Assembly (NCBI GenBank): GCA_940746715.1 | Contig: CALNWN010000002.1 | Span: 310,001 to 374,000, forward strand | Direction: 5' to 3' | Source: an uncultured Paraburkholderia sp. | Lineage (GTDB): Bacteria; Pseudomonadota; Gammaproteobacteria; Burkholderiales; Burkholderiaceae | Length of the DNA: 64,000 nt | Shown here: positions 20,213 through 31,185 of the stretch, one piece after another | Layout: the number at the start of each line of letters is the position of its first letter | Numbering within the stretch: position 1 is the stretch's first letter | Program-made: the position numbers and the translations under genes | The notes under the pieces: model-generated | The model's database searches: none | Told to the model about the DNA's origin: nothing | The model's input: the letters and a program-made list of their open reading frames with translations, nothing else

Positions 20213-21120
20213 GGCGACGCGTCCGCGGATTTGCCCGCCGGTACGTCGACGGGTTTCAGGAGCGGCACTTCATAGCTCGTCAGAATGCGGTCGATCTTGT
20301 CGTGATTGGCGCCGATCCATTGATCGACCTTGTCCTTCCACGCTTTCTCGCCGTAGCGCACGCCCATGGAAATCGTATAGTCGAAGCGGATGCCGGGCGT
20401 GGCCGGGAACGGCACGAGCTTCACCGAATCGCCCGAGCGCTTCGCGAAGTAGCCGGCAATCGGCCCCCACAGGAACACGACGTCGACGTTGCCCGCCTGC
20501 AGGTATTTCTCGATCATCTGGCCGGGATACTCCTGAGGATCGCCGCTTTGCACCTGATACGAGACGGCCTGATCGATCAGGTTATGACCGAGCAGCCAGT
20601 CAACCGCAGGCGTCTGCGTGAAGATGCCGAAGCGCAGCTTGTGCAATTGGTCCGGCGGCAGCTTGAGCAGATCGTCGGGCGTATTGATGCCGTCCAGCTC
20701 GGGGCGCTTTCTGAACACCATTGCATACGTGGAGCGCAGATAGGGCTGCGTGGTCGACGTCAGGTCATAGCCTTTCGGCACGCCGATGAGCAGATCGCAC
20801 TTATAGGCGCCGGTTTCGGGCACCTTCTCGCGCAACGTGTGGCGCACGAAACCCATACGCTGCGGAAAATAGGTGTATTCGAGCTTGTAGCCGAAGTCGC
20901 GCGCCATCTCGCTCGCGATGCGGTTCTCGTAGCCCTCCCCCTTGTTGTTCGACAAAGGCATGTTGTTCGGATCCGCGCAGACTCGCAGCACGCCGTCGGC
21001 GCCGTCGTTATTGGGCAGCGCCTCGCCCTGGGCGCGGACGGCGCCGCTTGCGAGCGCCGCGTAGCACAGCGCGCCTGTCACGAGCGCGGCATGCAGGTGG
21101 ATGGATTTGCGATGACGCAT
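20209..21120 (-). CDS. xoxJ: XoxJ, periplasmic binding-protein-like partner of methanol dehydrogenase
   Basis: 303 residues: signal peptide (AALVTGALCYAALASGAVRA), then LRVCADPNNMPLSNNKGEGY, the signature of the quinoprotein-dehydrogenase-associated SBP family (XoxJ/MoxJ). GYDLTSTTQPYLRSTYAMVF, NLIDQAVSYQVQSGDPQEYP and DVVFLWGPIAGYFAKRSGD follow. Known role: the product sits beside xoxF and xoxG and is proposed to activate or interact with XoxF. The gene lies directly downstream of xoxG, 30 bp away, and is intact. Confidence 0.85.
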   Translation of the reverse strand: MRHRKSIHLHAALVTGALCYAALASGAVRAQGEALPNNDGADGVLRVCADPNNMPLSNNKGEGYENRIASEMARDFGYKLEYTYFPQRMGFVRHTLREKVPETGAYKCDLLIGVPKGYDLTSTTQPYLRSTYAMVFRKRPELDGINTPDDLLKLPPDQLHKLRFGIFTQTPAVDWLLGHNLIDQAVSYQVQSGDPQEYPGQMIEKYLQAGNVDVVFLWGPIAGYFAKRSGDSVKLVPFPATPGIRFDYTISMGVRYGEKAWKDKVDQWIGANHDKIDRILTSYEVPLLKPVDVPAGKSADASP

Positions 21121-21150
21121 CGAGCACCTCCTGAAGTCGAGCCGCCCGCG

Positions 21151-21570
21151 TTATTTCGCGTCGATGGACTGCAGATCGCCGAGCTTGATCTGCCCGTCCG
21201 AACGCCCTTTCAGATAGGCGTAAAGGTTCTCCCAGTTCTTTTGCATCATCTGGCTGGAACTGAAGTCGGGCATGCCCTTGTCGACCCGCCCGCCGAACAC
21301 CGTGCGATGGAACTCGTTCTTGTCGAGGGTCTTGAAAGCCTCGACGAGCGACGGGCCCACCATGCCCTGCTGCTGCGCGCCGTGGCAGCGCTCGCAGGCA
21401 AGCGCGCGCCAAGTCTTCCATCCCTAGAACGTGTTGGCGTCCACCTTGCTGCCGTCGACCACCTTGTACGCCACCTGTGCTATCGCGGGATTGGTCTGGG
21501 AGTACGCGACAGGCAGCACGACGAAAACGACGGGCAGTGCCGCCCGCAACAAGATTGATCGGCCTTTCAT
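21151..21570 (-). pseudogene. xoxG: XoxG cytochrome c, interrupted by TAG
   Basis: The frame from ATG 21570 gives a signal peptide (LLRAALPVVFVVLPVAYSQT), then VDGSKVDANTF, a TAG at about 21422-21424, then GWKTWRALACERCHGAQQQG with the CxxCH haem site, and the axial Met region VDKGMPDFSSSQMMQ. Small class I cytochromes of this kind accept electrons from XoxF in the periplasm. The TAG replaces a residue usually aromatic or Gln. The gene lies between xoxF (84 bp upstream) and xoxJ. Translation could start only after the TAG, but that would lose the haem motif and signal. Confidence 0.8.
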
Positions 21571-21653
21571 ATGCAGATGTCTCCTCAAGATAGGGCCGCG
21601 CCCGATGCGCTTCGTCGACGCATGACAGACGGCGCGGCCCGATGACTCACCAG

Positions 21654-23471
21654 TTAGCTGTTGCCGCCCGGAATGGCGAACACGAAGAGCGTGCCGCCGA
21701 GCGCCGTGTACTTCGCGAGCTCGCGATAACCGCCCACCGCGCCGAGGCCTTCCGTCGACTTCTCGAGTCTCGCTGCCATGCCGATGCCGGCCCAGCCACC
21801 GATGCCCGAATACACGCCCACGTATTGCTTACCCTGATACTGATACGTGAACACGTTGCCGATGATCCCGGACGGCGTCTTGAAGCGCCACAGTTCCTTG
21901 CCGTCCTTGATGCGGACTGCCTTCAGGTAGCCTTCGAGCGTGCCGTAGAACGCGATGCCGCCGGCGGTGGCGAGCGCACCCGACCACACCGAGAACTTCT
22001 CGGGCTTGAACCAGACGATCTTGCCCTTCGCCGCGTCCCACGCGATGAAATTACCCATCGCATTGTTCTCGTTCGGACCCGGATACATGGACAGCGTCGC
22101 GCCCACATACGGTTGGCCCGACACGTAGTCGACATCGAATGGTTCGTAGTCCATGCAAACGTAGTTGGTCGGCACGAGGAAGAGACTCGAGTTCGGGTCG
22201 AACGCCGCGGGCTGCTGATCCTTCGAGCCGAGCGCCGCCGGACAGATGCCCTTCACGTTGTGGTCCGAGCCCGCTGCCTGCGTCGAATACGCGGCATTGC
22301 GAATCGGCTTGCCAGTCTTCAGATCGACGCTGTCCGCCCAGTTCACGGCCGGATCGTACTTCTGCGCAACCAGCAGCTGGCCGCTCTCGCGGTTCAGCGT
22401 ATAGCCGAAACCGTTGCGGTCGAAGTGAACGATGGCGGGCACTTTCTTGCCGTCGATCGTCAAGTCCGACAGGATCATTTCATTCACGCCGTCGTAGTCC
22501 CACTCGTCGTGCGGCGTCATCTGATAGACCCACTTCGCCATGCCGGTATTCAGATCGCGCGCGAAGATCGACATCGACCACTTGTTGTCGCCCGGACGCT
22601 GCGTCGGGTTCCATGTGCCCGGATTGCCGGTGCCGTAGTAGACAAGGTTGAGCTTCGGATCCCACGCATACTAGCCCCACGTGGTGCCGCCGCCGAGCTT
22701 CCACTGATCGCCCTTCCAGGACTTCAGCGACGAGTCCGCGCCGACCGGCACCATCTTGCCGTCGGTGTAGGTCATCGTCTTGTCGGGGTCCATCAGCATG
22801 TCCTTGTCCGGACCCGTGCTGTAGGCGGTCCAGACCGGCTTGCCCGTCTTGATGTCGTAAGCGATCAGGCGGCCGCGCACGCCGAACTCGCCGCCCGAAA
22901 TACCCGTCAGCACCTTGTCGCCGAATACGTGCGGCGCATTGGTGTTGGTTTCGCCGGCCTTCGGATTGCCGTTCTGCGCGGTCCAGACTACGTCGCCGGT
23001 TCTCGCGTTCAATGCGACGAGTTTGGTGTCGGCCTGTTGCAGGAAGATCTTGCCGTCGCCGTAAGCGAGTCCGCGATTGACCGTGTCGCAACACATCACC
23101 GAGACAACGGAGTCGTCCTGCTTCGGCTGGTACTGCCAGAGGAAAGTCTGATCCTTGAGATTGACCGCAATCACCTTGTTAGGGAACGGCGAGTGGATAT
23201 ACATGGTGTCGCCGATTACGAGCGGCGCGCCTTCGTGGTCGCGCAGCACGCCGGTCGACATGGTCCATGCGACCTGCAGTTTTCCGACGTTGTTTTCGTT
23301 GACCTGCTTGAGTGGGCTATAGCGGTGATTCGCATAGTCGCCCGCCTGCGCCGCCCAGTTCGACGGACTTTTGATGAGCCCGTCGAGCTGCGAATCGGCC
23401 TGTGCAACGATAGAGCTAAAGGCTGCCGACGCGAGGATCGCGAGCCCAAGAACCGTGGTGCGTAAGTTCAT
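21654..23471 (-). pseudogene. xoxF: XoxF lanthanide-dependent methanol dehydrogenase (PQQ), with one internal TAG
   Basis: 605-codon quinoprotein with signal peptide ([20 protein letters not shown]) and repeated beta-propeller W motifs. The adjacent Cys pair VMCCDTV (vicinal disulfide), GGEFGVRG (Glu ligand), [10 protein letters not shown] (Asn ligand) and [10 protein letters not shown] are present. In the last, the catalytic Asp is followed two residues later by a second Asp, the diagnostic lanthanide ligand of XoxF; MxaF has Ala there. Oxidises methanol (and often formaldehyde) in the periplasm, passing electrons to XoxG. An in-frame TAG at about 22672-22674 interrupts TTWG-stop-YAWDP, where Trp is expected; everything else is in one frame. 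Confidence 0.9.
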
Positions 23472-23980
23472 GTCTCCTCCAGAATGGTCTTGCTGTTCAA
23501 CTCACGAATGACCACGCTACCTCGTCGCACCGGGCGCGCCTCCACGGAGCAGGGTAACGATCCGCGCCATTCCCGATCGTTGTCGGGTTTCGCGGCGCAT
23601 GACGGCCAAAGCATATTCCATGCCGGTGCAGCCGCCGCGCCGCCCGTTTTCGCCACCACAAACCGGTCCGCAAACGCCGCGCGCGTACACCGAACCACGC
23701 CGCGCGCGGTGCGCCGGGCGTGTTCGACATCGAACGGCGACGCGCGCATGGAACGGCAAGCGCGCGATACACAGCGGTGGTGTCACGCCGTGACACCACC
23801 GGATCGCGGTATGTGGCACATACTGTGTCAGGGCCCGATACGAAGCGTGTCCGTCCCGAGGCACGCGGCGTACGAGCCGCTTTCCCGTGCGACGGCGGTC
23901 CGCCTGCCAGTCGCACGGCGCATCAATTGCAGCGCAACATGAGGTTTCCCGATCGATCCAACATTCGCGGAGCAACGATC
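23472..23980. promoter_or_regulatory. Divergent xoxF / H4MPT-cluster regulatory region with a perfect 25-bp inverted repeat
   Basis: No gene is supported in these 509 bp. The notable element is a perfect inverted repeat at 23776-23800: left arm GGTGGTGTCACG, one central C, right arm CGTGACACCACC. A further TGTGTCA half-site lies near 23824-23831. The repeat sits about 305 bp upstream of xoxF and 180 bp upstream of the plus-strand gene at 23981. It may be an operator for a regulator of methanol oxidation or a short bidirectional terminator-like hairpin; the lack of T-runs argues against the latter. Confidence 0.5.
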
Positions 23981-24388
23981 ATGGCAAGCACAGAAAAGGT
24001 CTATTCCGACGACGAGATCCAGCAGCGTCTCGTCGGTCCGCTGCAGCACTGGTATCTCGAAGACGGCTGGCTGCGGCGCAAATACCGCACTGAAGGCTGG
24101 AAGGGAACGCTGATGGTCGTGAACGCAGTGGGGCATCTCGCGGAAGCCGCGTGGCATCACCCCGATCTGACGGTCTCCTATGCATTTGTGATCTTGAAGC
24201 TGAAGACCCACTCGGCCAAGGGCATCACCGACAAGGACTTCGCGCTCGCGAGCAAGATGGAGTCGTTCATCCAGTGGCAGCCGGCGACCGAAGGCGGCCC
24301 GCTGGAAGGCACGCCGGGCGACGACCAGCGTTTCCGCTATATCAAGTACGACGCGCCGAAGCCGTCGCAAGCCGCGGAGAACGGTTGA
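23981..24388 (+). CDS. Pterin-4a-carbinolamine dehydratase-like protein
   Basis: 135 residues. The segments YLEDGWLRRKYRTEGWKGTL, VNAVGHLAEAAWHHPDLTVS and LKLKTHSAKGITDKDFALAS give the H-x(n)-HHP pattern of the PCD/DCoH fold (HLAEAAWHHPD), followed by a C-terminal extension. It occurs in methylotroph H4MPT clusters, where a pterin-binding dehydratase-like function in cofactor handling is inferred. Cytosolic. First gene of the plus-strand C1 block; start ATG 23981 has GGAG about 10 nt upstream. Confidence 0.75.
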   Translation: MASTEKVYSDDEIQQRLVGPLQHWYLEDGWLRRKYRTEGWKGTLMVVNAVGHLAEAAWHHPDLTVSYAFVILKLKTHSAKGITDKDFALASKMESFIQWQPATEGGPLEGTPGDDQRFRYIKYDAPKPSQAAENG

Positions 24389-24582
24389 CGCGGCGCATCG
24401 CGCGGCGGCGCTGGTACGGCTTTCGCTTGACGTGCTGCGCCGCGCCGCCGCGGCGCTTGCACAGCGCACATGCGCCGCTGCGATGACGCCAGCGGCGCAC
24501 CAGGCACACCAGGCTCAACAGGCTCATCGGGCTCGAGCCGCATCGAGCCCCGTCGAGTCACGCACGATCAAGGACACTCGCG

Positions 24583-25317
24583 ATGCAGCTTCACGGACGC
24601 GATCTTTTCGCGCGGACCGAAAGGCGTGGCGCGCACCGACATCTTTATCGGCGGACGCGGCGTGATGCTCGCCGCCGACATGCTCGACGCCGCGCGCAAG
24701 GCGATGGTGCCGCCATTCGAAGTCTCCGTGTTCGCCGATCCGAGCGGCATCTCGCGAAGGCGTACGGCATGGAACACGGCGGCAAGCGCGTGCTGATCCT
24801 CGGCGGCACCGGCGCGGTCGGCCGCGTGGCGGCGGCCGTGGCGGCGTCGCTCGGCGCGGACGTTTCCATTGCGAGCCACTCCGACGCCGCGCGCGTGAGC
24901 GAAGAGCTCAATCAGCGCTTCCAGATCGTGACGAAAGGCGTCGGCACTGCGACGCCCGCCGAACTTCACGCGGTGCTCGGCGACGCCGAGATCGTGCTCG
25001 CGACCGCCGTCGCCGGGGTGCAGGTGGTGAGCCGCGACGACCTCGCCCATGCACGCCATCTGCTGATCGCCGCCGATGTCAACGCGGTGCCGCCCGAAGG
25101 CATTGCCGGCGTCAACGTGATGAACGACGGCAAGCCGATCGACGGCGTGTCGACGGCGGGCGGCGCAATCGGCATCGGCGCGCTCGCCATCGGCAATGTC
25201 AAATATCAGGTCGAGCACCGGCTCTTCACGCGGATGCGCACGGGCGGCAAGCCGGTGTACCTGAGCTTTCCGCAGGCGTTCGACGAGGCCCGCGCCGTCG
25301 CGGCCGGTCTCGGTTGA
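24583..25317 (+). pseudogene. mtdB: MtdB methylene-H4MPT dehydrogenase, N-terminally truncated, internally deleted and frameshifted
   Basis: NAD(P)-dependent methylene-tetrahydromethanopterin dehydrogenase, oxidising methylene-H4MPT to methenyl-H4MPT. Recognised by TDAIFSRGPKGVARTDIFIG, ADMLDAARKAMVPPFEVSVF, the Rossmann motif VLILGGTGAVGRVAAAVAAS and ADVNAVPPEGIAGVNVMNDG. The ATG at 24583 has AAGGA 8 nt upstream, but after two codons the sequence jumps to what is normally about residue 60. After FADPSG the frame changes, and about 20 residues are missing before the Rossmann fold. The N-terminal catalytic domain is thus largely gone. Confidence 0.75.
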
Positions 25318-25398
25318 GCGGCGCGCCGTGCGAGAGCTTCAGTGCATGCCACGCATGACACGTTATTTCAGCGGCATGACGCCGTTGCCGGAGCAGCC

Positions 25399-26167
25399 AT
25401 GATTTCGCGTCCATCTACAGCGCGTGCGCCGTTCGTCGCGGTGGCGGGACTGTCCGTGCGGATGCTCGCCCAGTCCGCCGCGCGCGGGCCTGCGCGTCGT
25501 CGCGCTCGACCTGTTCGGCGACCGCGACACGCGCGAGGCCTCCGAGTTGTGGTTCGACATTGGCGGCGGCGCGCTCTCGATCGACCCCGCGCGGCTCGCG
25601 GAGGCGCTCGCGCGCGGCGCGCTCGTGCTCGAAGTGGACCGGATGCCGCCGCAGGTAATCATCGACAAGGTGTTGAACGACTGCGGTCTTGTGCCGGAGC
25701 AGCTGACACTTGTCACCACGCCGACACACTCTGTGGCGGGAACGGTGCAGGTGGTGGCGCGCGTGGTGGAAGTTGCGTTGCACAAGACGCACGTGCTCGG
25801 CGTGGCACTCGACGAAGTGGTCGAGGCCGGCGGCTCCGCGCCGCTGCCGCCGCCCGCGCCGGACGGCATTCAGGCGATGGGCCGCACCAACGACGCGATC
25901 CTCTACGGCGGCCGCGTGCATCTCACGGTGAAACGCGATGCGGTGGCAAGACAGCTCGCCGCGGAACTGCCGGCGTCCAACTCGCGCGACCACGGCCGCC
26001 CGTTCGCGGACATCTTCGCGTCGTTCAACTACGACTTCTACCAGATCGATCCCGCGCTGTTCGCACCGGCGGAAGTGTGGGTGAGCAGCCTCGAAAGCGG
26101 CGCCACGTATCACGGCGGCGCCGTGAACACGGATCTGCTGCACGCCCAATGGAGCGGCAAGCCATGA
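25399..26167 (+). pseudogene. ATP-grasp N-terminus fused to Mch (methenyl-H4MPT cyclohydrolase) C-terminus
   Basis: The first part (FVAVAGLSVRMLAQSAAR, then RVVALDLFGDRDTREASELW) is the N-terminal domain of an ATP-grasp protein usual in H4MPT clusters. After LAEALARGA the sequence becomes unmistakable Mch: LVLEVDRMPPQVIIDKVLND, TPTHSVAGTVQVVARVVEVA, GRTNDAILYGGRVHLTV and SRDHGRPFADIFASFNYDFY. Mch hydrolyses methenyl-H4MPT to formyl-H4MPT. A frameshift near 25488 separates the first 30 codons. I infer a deletion that removed the ATP-grasp C-terminus and the Mch N-terminus, with the joint near 25620. Confidence 0.75.
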
Positions 26168-26913
26168 ACCGGTCTTCCACAGTCGCGTGCGGCGAACCGG
26201 ACAGGGGCACCGATGCATCGCGCGTGCATGCCCCGCTGCGCATCGCGATCATGACCGACGAAACCGGCTGGCACACGGGACGCCTCAAAAAAGCGTTTCG
26301 CGCGCGCGGCGCCGAGGCGCGCTGCGTCGATCTCGCCGACTGCCGGATCGTCGATACGACATGGCAACCGCACGGGCTCGTGCTGCCGGGCTTCAGCCAC
26401 ACGCTGCCCGACGCGGTGTTCGTGCGCGGCATTGCCGGCGGCACTTTCGAGCAGGTCACATTGCGGCTCGGCATCCTGCATGCGCTGCGGGAAGTGCCCG
26501 CCGATCAACCGCACGGGGGTGCGCCGCGCGCCGCGCCGGCGACTGCGGTCGTCGCAGCTCCGGCCGCCGCGCCAAACAACACGCGAGACGACGCGCCAGC
26601 CGCCGCACTCAATGTGTTCCTGACCTTCCTCGGCGCATGGCCCGACTCGCACATTCTGCGTAAGCACGGCGCGGCCGTGGCGCAGAGTGTCACGCTTGCG
26701 GCACGCGCGCAGCACGCGCAATGGCGCAGCGCGCTCTGCGAAGCCGGCCGAGCCGCAGCGCGCGCGCCGCTCGATGTGTGGGACGCCGAACTGAAAGCCG
26801 CCGCCATCAATCCCGGCACGAGCGCGGACCTGACCGTGGCGACGCTGTTCGTCGCGTTGTGCCTTGACGAGCCGGGCAACGCAAGCGGCACTGAACGCGC
26901 ACCCGAGGCGTAA
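26164..26913 (+). pseudogene. RimK-like ATP-grasp N-terminus fused to CitG-like C-terminus
   Basis: Residues 1-110 (RIAIMTDETGWHTGRLKKAF, LPGFSHTLPDAVFVRGIAGG, TLRLGILHALRE) are the start of the RimK-like ATP-grasp ligase found in H4MPT clusters. After an Ala/Pro-rich joint near 26500 the product ends as a triphosphoribosyl-dephospho-CoA synthase (CitG/MdcB) family protein: FLTFLGAWPDSHILRKHG and LKAAAINPGTSADLTVATLF. Both families occur side by side in methylotroph H4MPT clusters, so this looks like another deletion fusion. The start overlaps the mch stop (ATGA). Confidence 0.7.
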
Positions 26914-26946
26914 CGCGCCGCCTATCCGCACGAACACCGCAGGAAA

Positions 26947-26964
26947 TTGGCACGGATTCTGTTA
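26947..26964 (+). promoter_or_regulatory. Possible sigma-54 (-24/-12) promoter upstream of fae
   Basis: TTGGCACGGATTCTGTTA matches the -24 element (TGGCACG) exactly, and the spacing to the -12 position is correct (10 nt after GG), but the -12 dinucleotide is GT rather than GC. It lies about 110 bp upstream of fae. A sigma-54 activator gene sits 2 kb downstream, which makes the match more interesting. Sequence-only; low confidence. Confidence 0.3.
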
Positions 26965-27073
26965 GTGAATGCCATCGTGTATCAACCGCCGTCGGGCGTT
27001 CGCGGACCAGGAGCGTCACAGGCGGCATGTCAGTCAGTCGGCAAGTCCCCATTCCACTCATCGGAGGAACAGC

Positions 27074-27582
27074 ATGGCCAAGATCAATCGCGTCCTGATA
27101 GGAGAGTCGCTCGTCGGCGACGGCAACGAGGTCGCACACATCGACTTGCTGATGAACCGCGAGGTTCCGCTGCGGAAACCGCATTCTGCAATGCGCTCAC
27201 CAACAATAAGGACGGCTTCACATCGCTGCTCGCGGTGGTCGCGCCGAACCTGCTCGCGAAGCCGAACACGATTCTCTTCAACAAGGTGACCATCAAGGGC
27301 GCGAAGCAGGCCGTGCAGATGTTCGGCCCGGCGCAGCACGCGGTCGCGCTCGCAGTCGCGGACAGCGTCGAGGACGGCACGATTCCCGCGGACGAGGCCG
27401 ACGACCTCTTCCTGTGCGTCGGCGTCTTCATTCACTGGCAGGCGGAGGACGACAAGAAGATTCAGGAGTATAATTATAAGGCCACGCGCGAAGCCATTCA
27501 GCGCGCGGTCAGAGGCGAACCGACGGCTGCCGAAGTCGTGTCGAAGAAGAGCAGCGTCGCCCACCCGTTTGCACCGAACTGA
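27074..27582 (+). pseudogene. fae: Fae, formaldehyde-activating enzyme, with one frameshift
   Basis: Condenses formaldehyde with H4MPT to methylene-H4MPT. Start [20 protein letters not shown], with the catalytic His in VAHIDLL, then (in the next frame) [52 protein letters not shown] and [20 protein letters not shown]. The frames change at about 27163 (after LLMNRE), so one base is inserted or missing. GGAGGAA at 27063-27069 is a strong ribosome site, consistent with the very high expression of Fae in methylotrophs. The C-terminus VAHPFAPN is typical. Confidence 0.85.
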
Positions 27583-27678
27583 TGGCTCGCGGCCCGCGTG
27601 CGCGCAAGCTGGAAGCGCTGCCGCGCCGCGCGGGCCTTTGCACTGCGCCATGGTGCCATTGCTCTCAAGAGGCATGAG

Positions 27679-28098
27679 ATGACCCTACGATGTCGCGCGC
27701 TGGCGGCCTCTGCCTGCCTCGCGCTTGCCACGCCGCTCGCGATCCCGCTCGCCTTCGCGGCTGGCGACGCGCCGGGAGCCACAGCCCCGGCGGGAGGCTA
27801 CAACTATCCGACCACGGGCCGCGTCGAATATGTGCTCACCTGTATGGACGAGAACGGGCAAGATTTCGCGAACGTCTATAAATGCTCATGCGTGATCGAC
27901 AGAATGGCGACCGCGCTGCCCTACGACGAATTCGTCGACCAGTCCACGTTTTCCCGATACGCGACGCTCGGCGGCGAAGGCGGCGCCGAATTCCGAGTCG
28001 ACCACGCGAAGGCGCAGACGAAGAAATTCCGCACCTTGCAAGCCGACGCTTACCGCAGTTGCGGGCTGGGCAGCGACAAAACGGCCGCGGCGAAATAG
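27679..28098 (+). CDS. Small exported Cys-containing protein of the C1 cluster
   Basis: 139 residues with a clear signal peptide (ALAASACLALATPLAIPLAFAAG). The mature part has TGRVEYVLTCMDENGQ, NVYKCSCVIDRMATALPYDE and a last Cys in YRSCGLG; the four cysteines fit disulfides or metal binding in the periplasm. I recall similar small proteins beside methanol-oxidation genes but know no function. AAGAGG lies 7 nt upstream of the ATG. It follows fae by under 100 bp. Confidence 0.65.
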   Translation: MTLRCRALAASACLALATPLAIPLAFAAGDAPGATAPAGGYNYPTTGRVEYVLTCMDENGQDFANVYKCSCVIDRMATALPYDEFVDQSTFSRYATLGGEGGAEFRVDHAKAQTKKFRTLQADAYRSCGLGSDKTAAAK

Positions 28099-28188
28099 CG
28101 GGCGTGCGCAGCGGATGGAGCCCGCGCGGCGCGTATTGCGTGCGCCGCAGTGTGCGCCGCCGAACCGACCGCGCGGTCCAGTGCGAGC

Positions 28189-28736
28189 TCAGCTCGGAAT
28201 CAAGCCCTCGCCCAGCGACGCATAATTCGCGAGACCATTCTGCGCATCCACGGCTTTCGGCATGTCGCTGCGCTGCCGCTCGATCTGCACGCCGACAGCC
28301 GCGACGTCGTCGAACTTGGCCGGCTTGGCAAGCGCCACGCGTACCCAGTGCGCACCGAAGTCGTTGATCAGGAGCTGCGCCACCGCCTCGGCCAGCGCCT
28401 CGAGCAGACGCACGCCGTGCGATGCGAGGAGCGCGTGCAGCGCGCCGCGCACCGCTCTGCATAGTTGATGGTGTCCTCGATACGATCGGTTGCGCACGCA
28501 CGGATCGCGGGGACGCCGATCGCGAGATTCATCCGCACCGGTTGCGGCACGTGCAGCTCGCTGCTGTCGATCCCTATAATCGTTTGACCGACGAAGTTTT
28601 CGATGAACACAATGTCCATGCGGCCCGCCGACGCCGACGGCGCCTTGGAAGGCGCACCCCACGGCGCTATGCGGGGCGCGGCCGCCTCGGCGGCAACAGA
28701 GAAGCTGGCGAGGCGAACGGTGTCGATACGGTCCAT
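28189..28736 (-). pseudogene. Dihydroneopterin aldolase-like protein (FolB family), frameshifted
   Basis: The MDIVFIENFVGQTIIGIDSS segment and DTINYA match the start of FolB/FolX-type pterin aldolases; the C-terminal frame (GVRLLEALAEAVAQLLINDF, HWVRVALAKPAKFDDVAAVG) is typical too. An indel near 28455 separates the halves. A paralogue in an H4MPT cluster is expected to work in pterin cofactor synthesis. The ATG at 28736 is preferred because GGCGGAG precedes it, which gives a 40-residue N-terminal extension; the alternative start is 28619. Opposite in strand to its neighbours. Confidence 0.7.
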
Positions 28737-29113
28737 GGTGTACTCCGCCGCATAGCGGCAACAAGTTAAGAGACGCAACCCGGGTAAACGCAAGTCGTGC
28801 GGCAGCGGGTGCGGCACGGCGTGGGTTCAATCAAAGCAAAAAGCGGGCACACCTTGTACTATTGATGCGACTTCGTATTGAACACGAACGACATCGGGCG
28901 TAGAGTTTTAAGCTGACGCTTGACAGCAGACCCAAGCAGTACCGATAGCAGGCGGATTACTCAGTGCGCATACGGACCCAGAAGCCGCGGCGCGAGGGGA
29001 TGACATTATCGATAAAGCGGCACGCGTAGACGCGCAAGGCAAGCCACGCGAGGGCAACACGACGCAAGGCGACGCACTTCGCGCATGAATGCGCCGCAAC
29101 GGAGACGAACCCC
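28737..29113. other. Intergenic region, no supported gene
   Basis: Between the minus-strand folB-like gene and the plus-strand activator gene. Open frames here lack any protein-like character. It should hold both divergent promoters; no clear -24/-12 or -35/-10 pair stands out to me. Confidence 0.4.

Positions 29114-31181
<2,068 letters not shown>

Positions 31182-31185
<4 letters not shown>

Noticed and set aside
20179..21558. 459-codon plus-strand open frame opposite xoxJ/xoxG
   Set aside because: Same antisense shadow pattern; xoxJ and the cytochrome on the minus strand have signal peptides and family motifs.
21642..23465. A 607-codon open frame on the plus strand opposite xoxF
   Set aside because: It mirrors xoxF codon by codon, is His/Arg/Val-rich with no known motif, and arises from the GC-rich third positions of the minus-strand gene.
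21654..23471. Calling the methanol dehydrogenase MxaF (calcium type)
   Set aside because: The DYD motif and the absence of a small subunit gene (mxaI) fit XoxF.
24480..24560. Short GGCTCA/GGCACA-type repeats before mtdB
   Set aside because: Looks like simple GC-rich low-complexity sequence without regular spacing; not enough for an operator or CRISPR claim.
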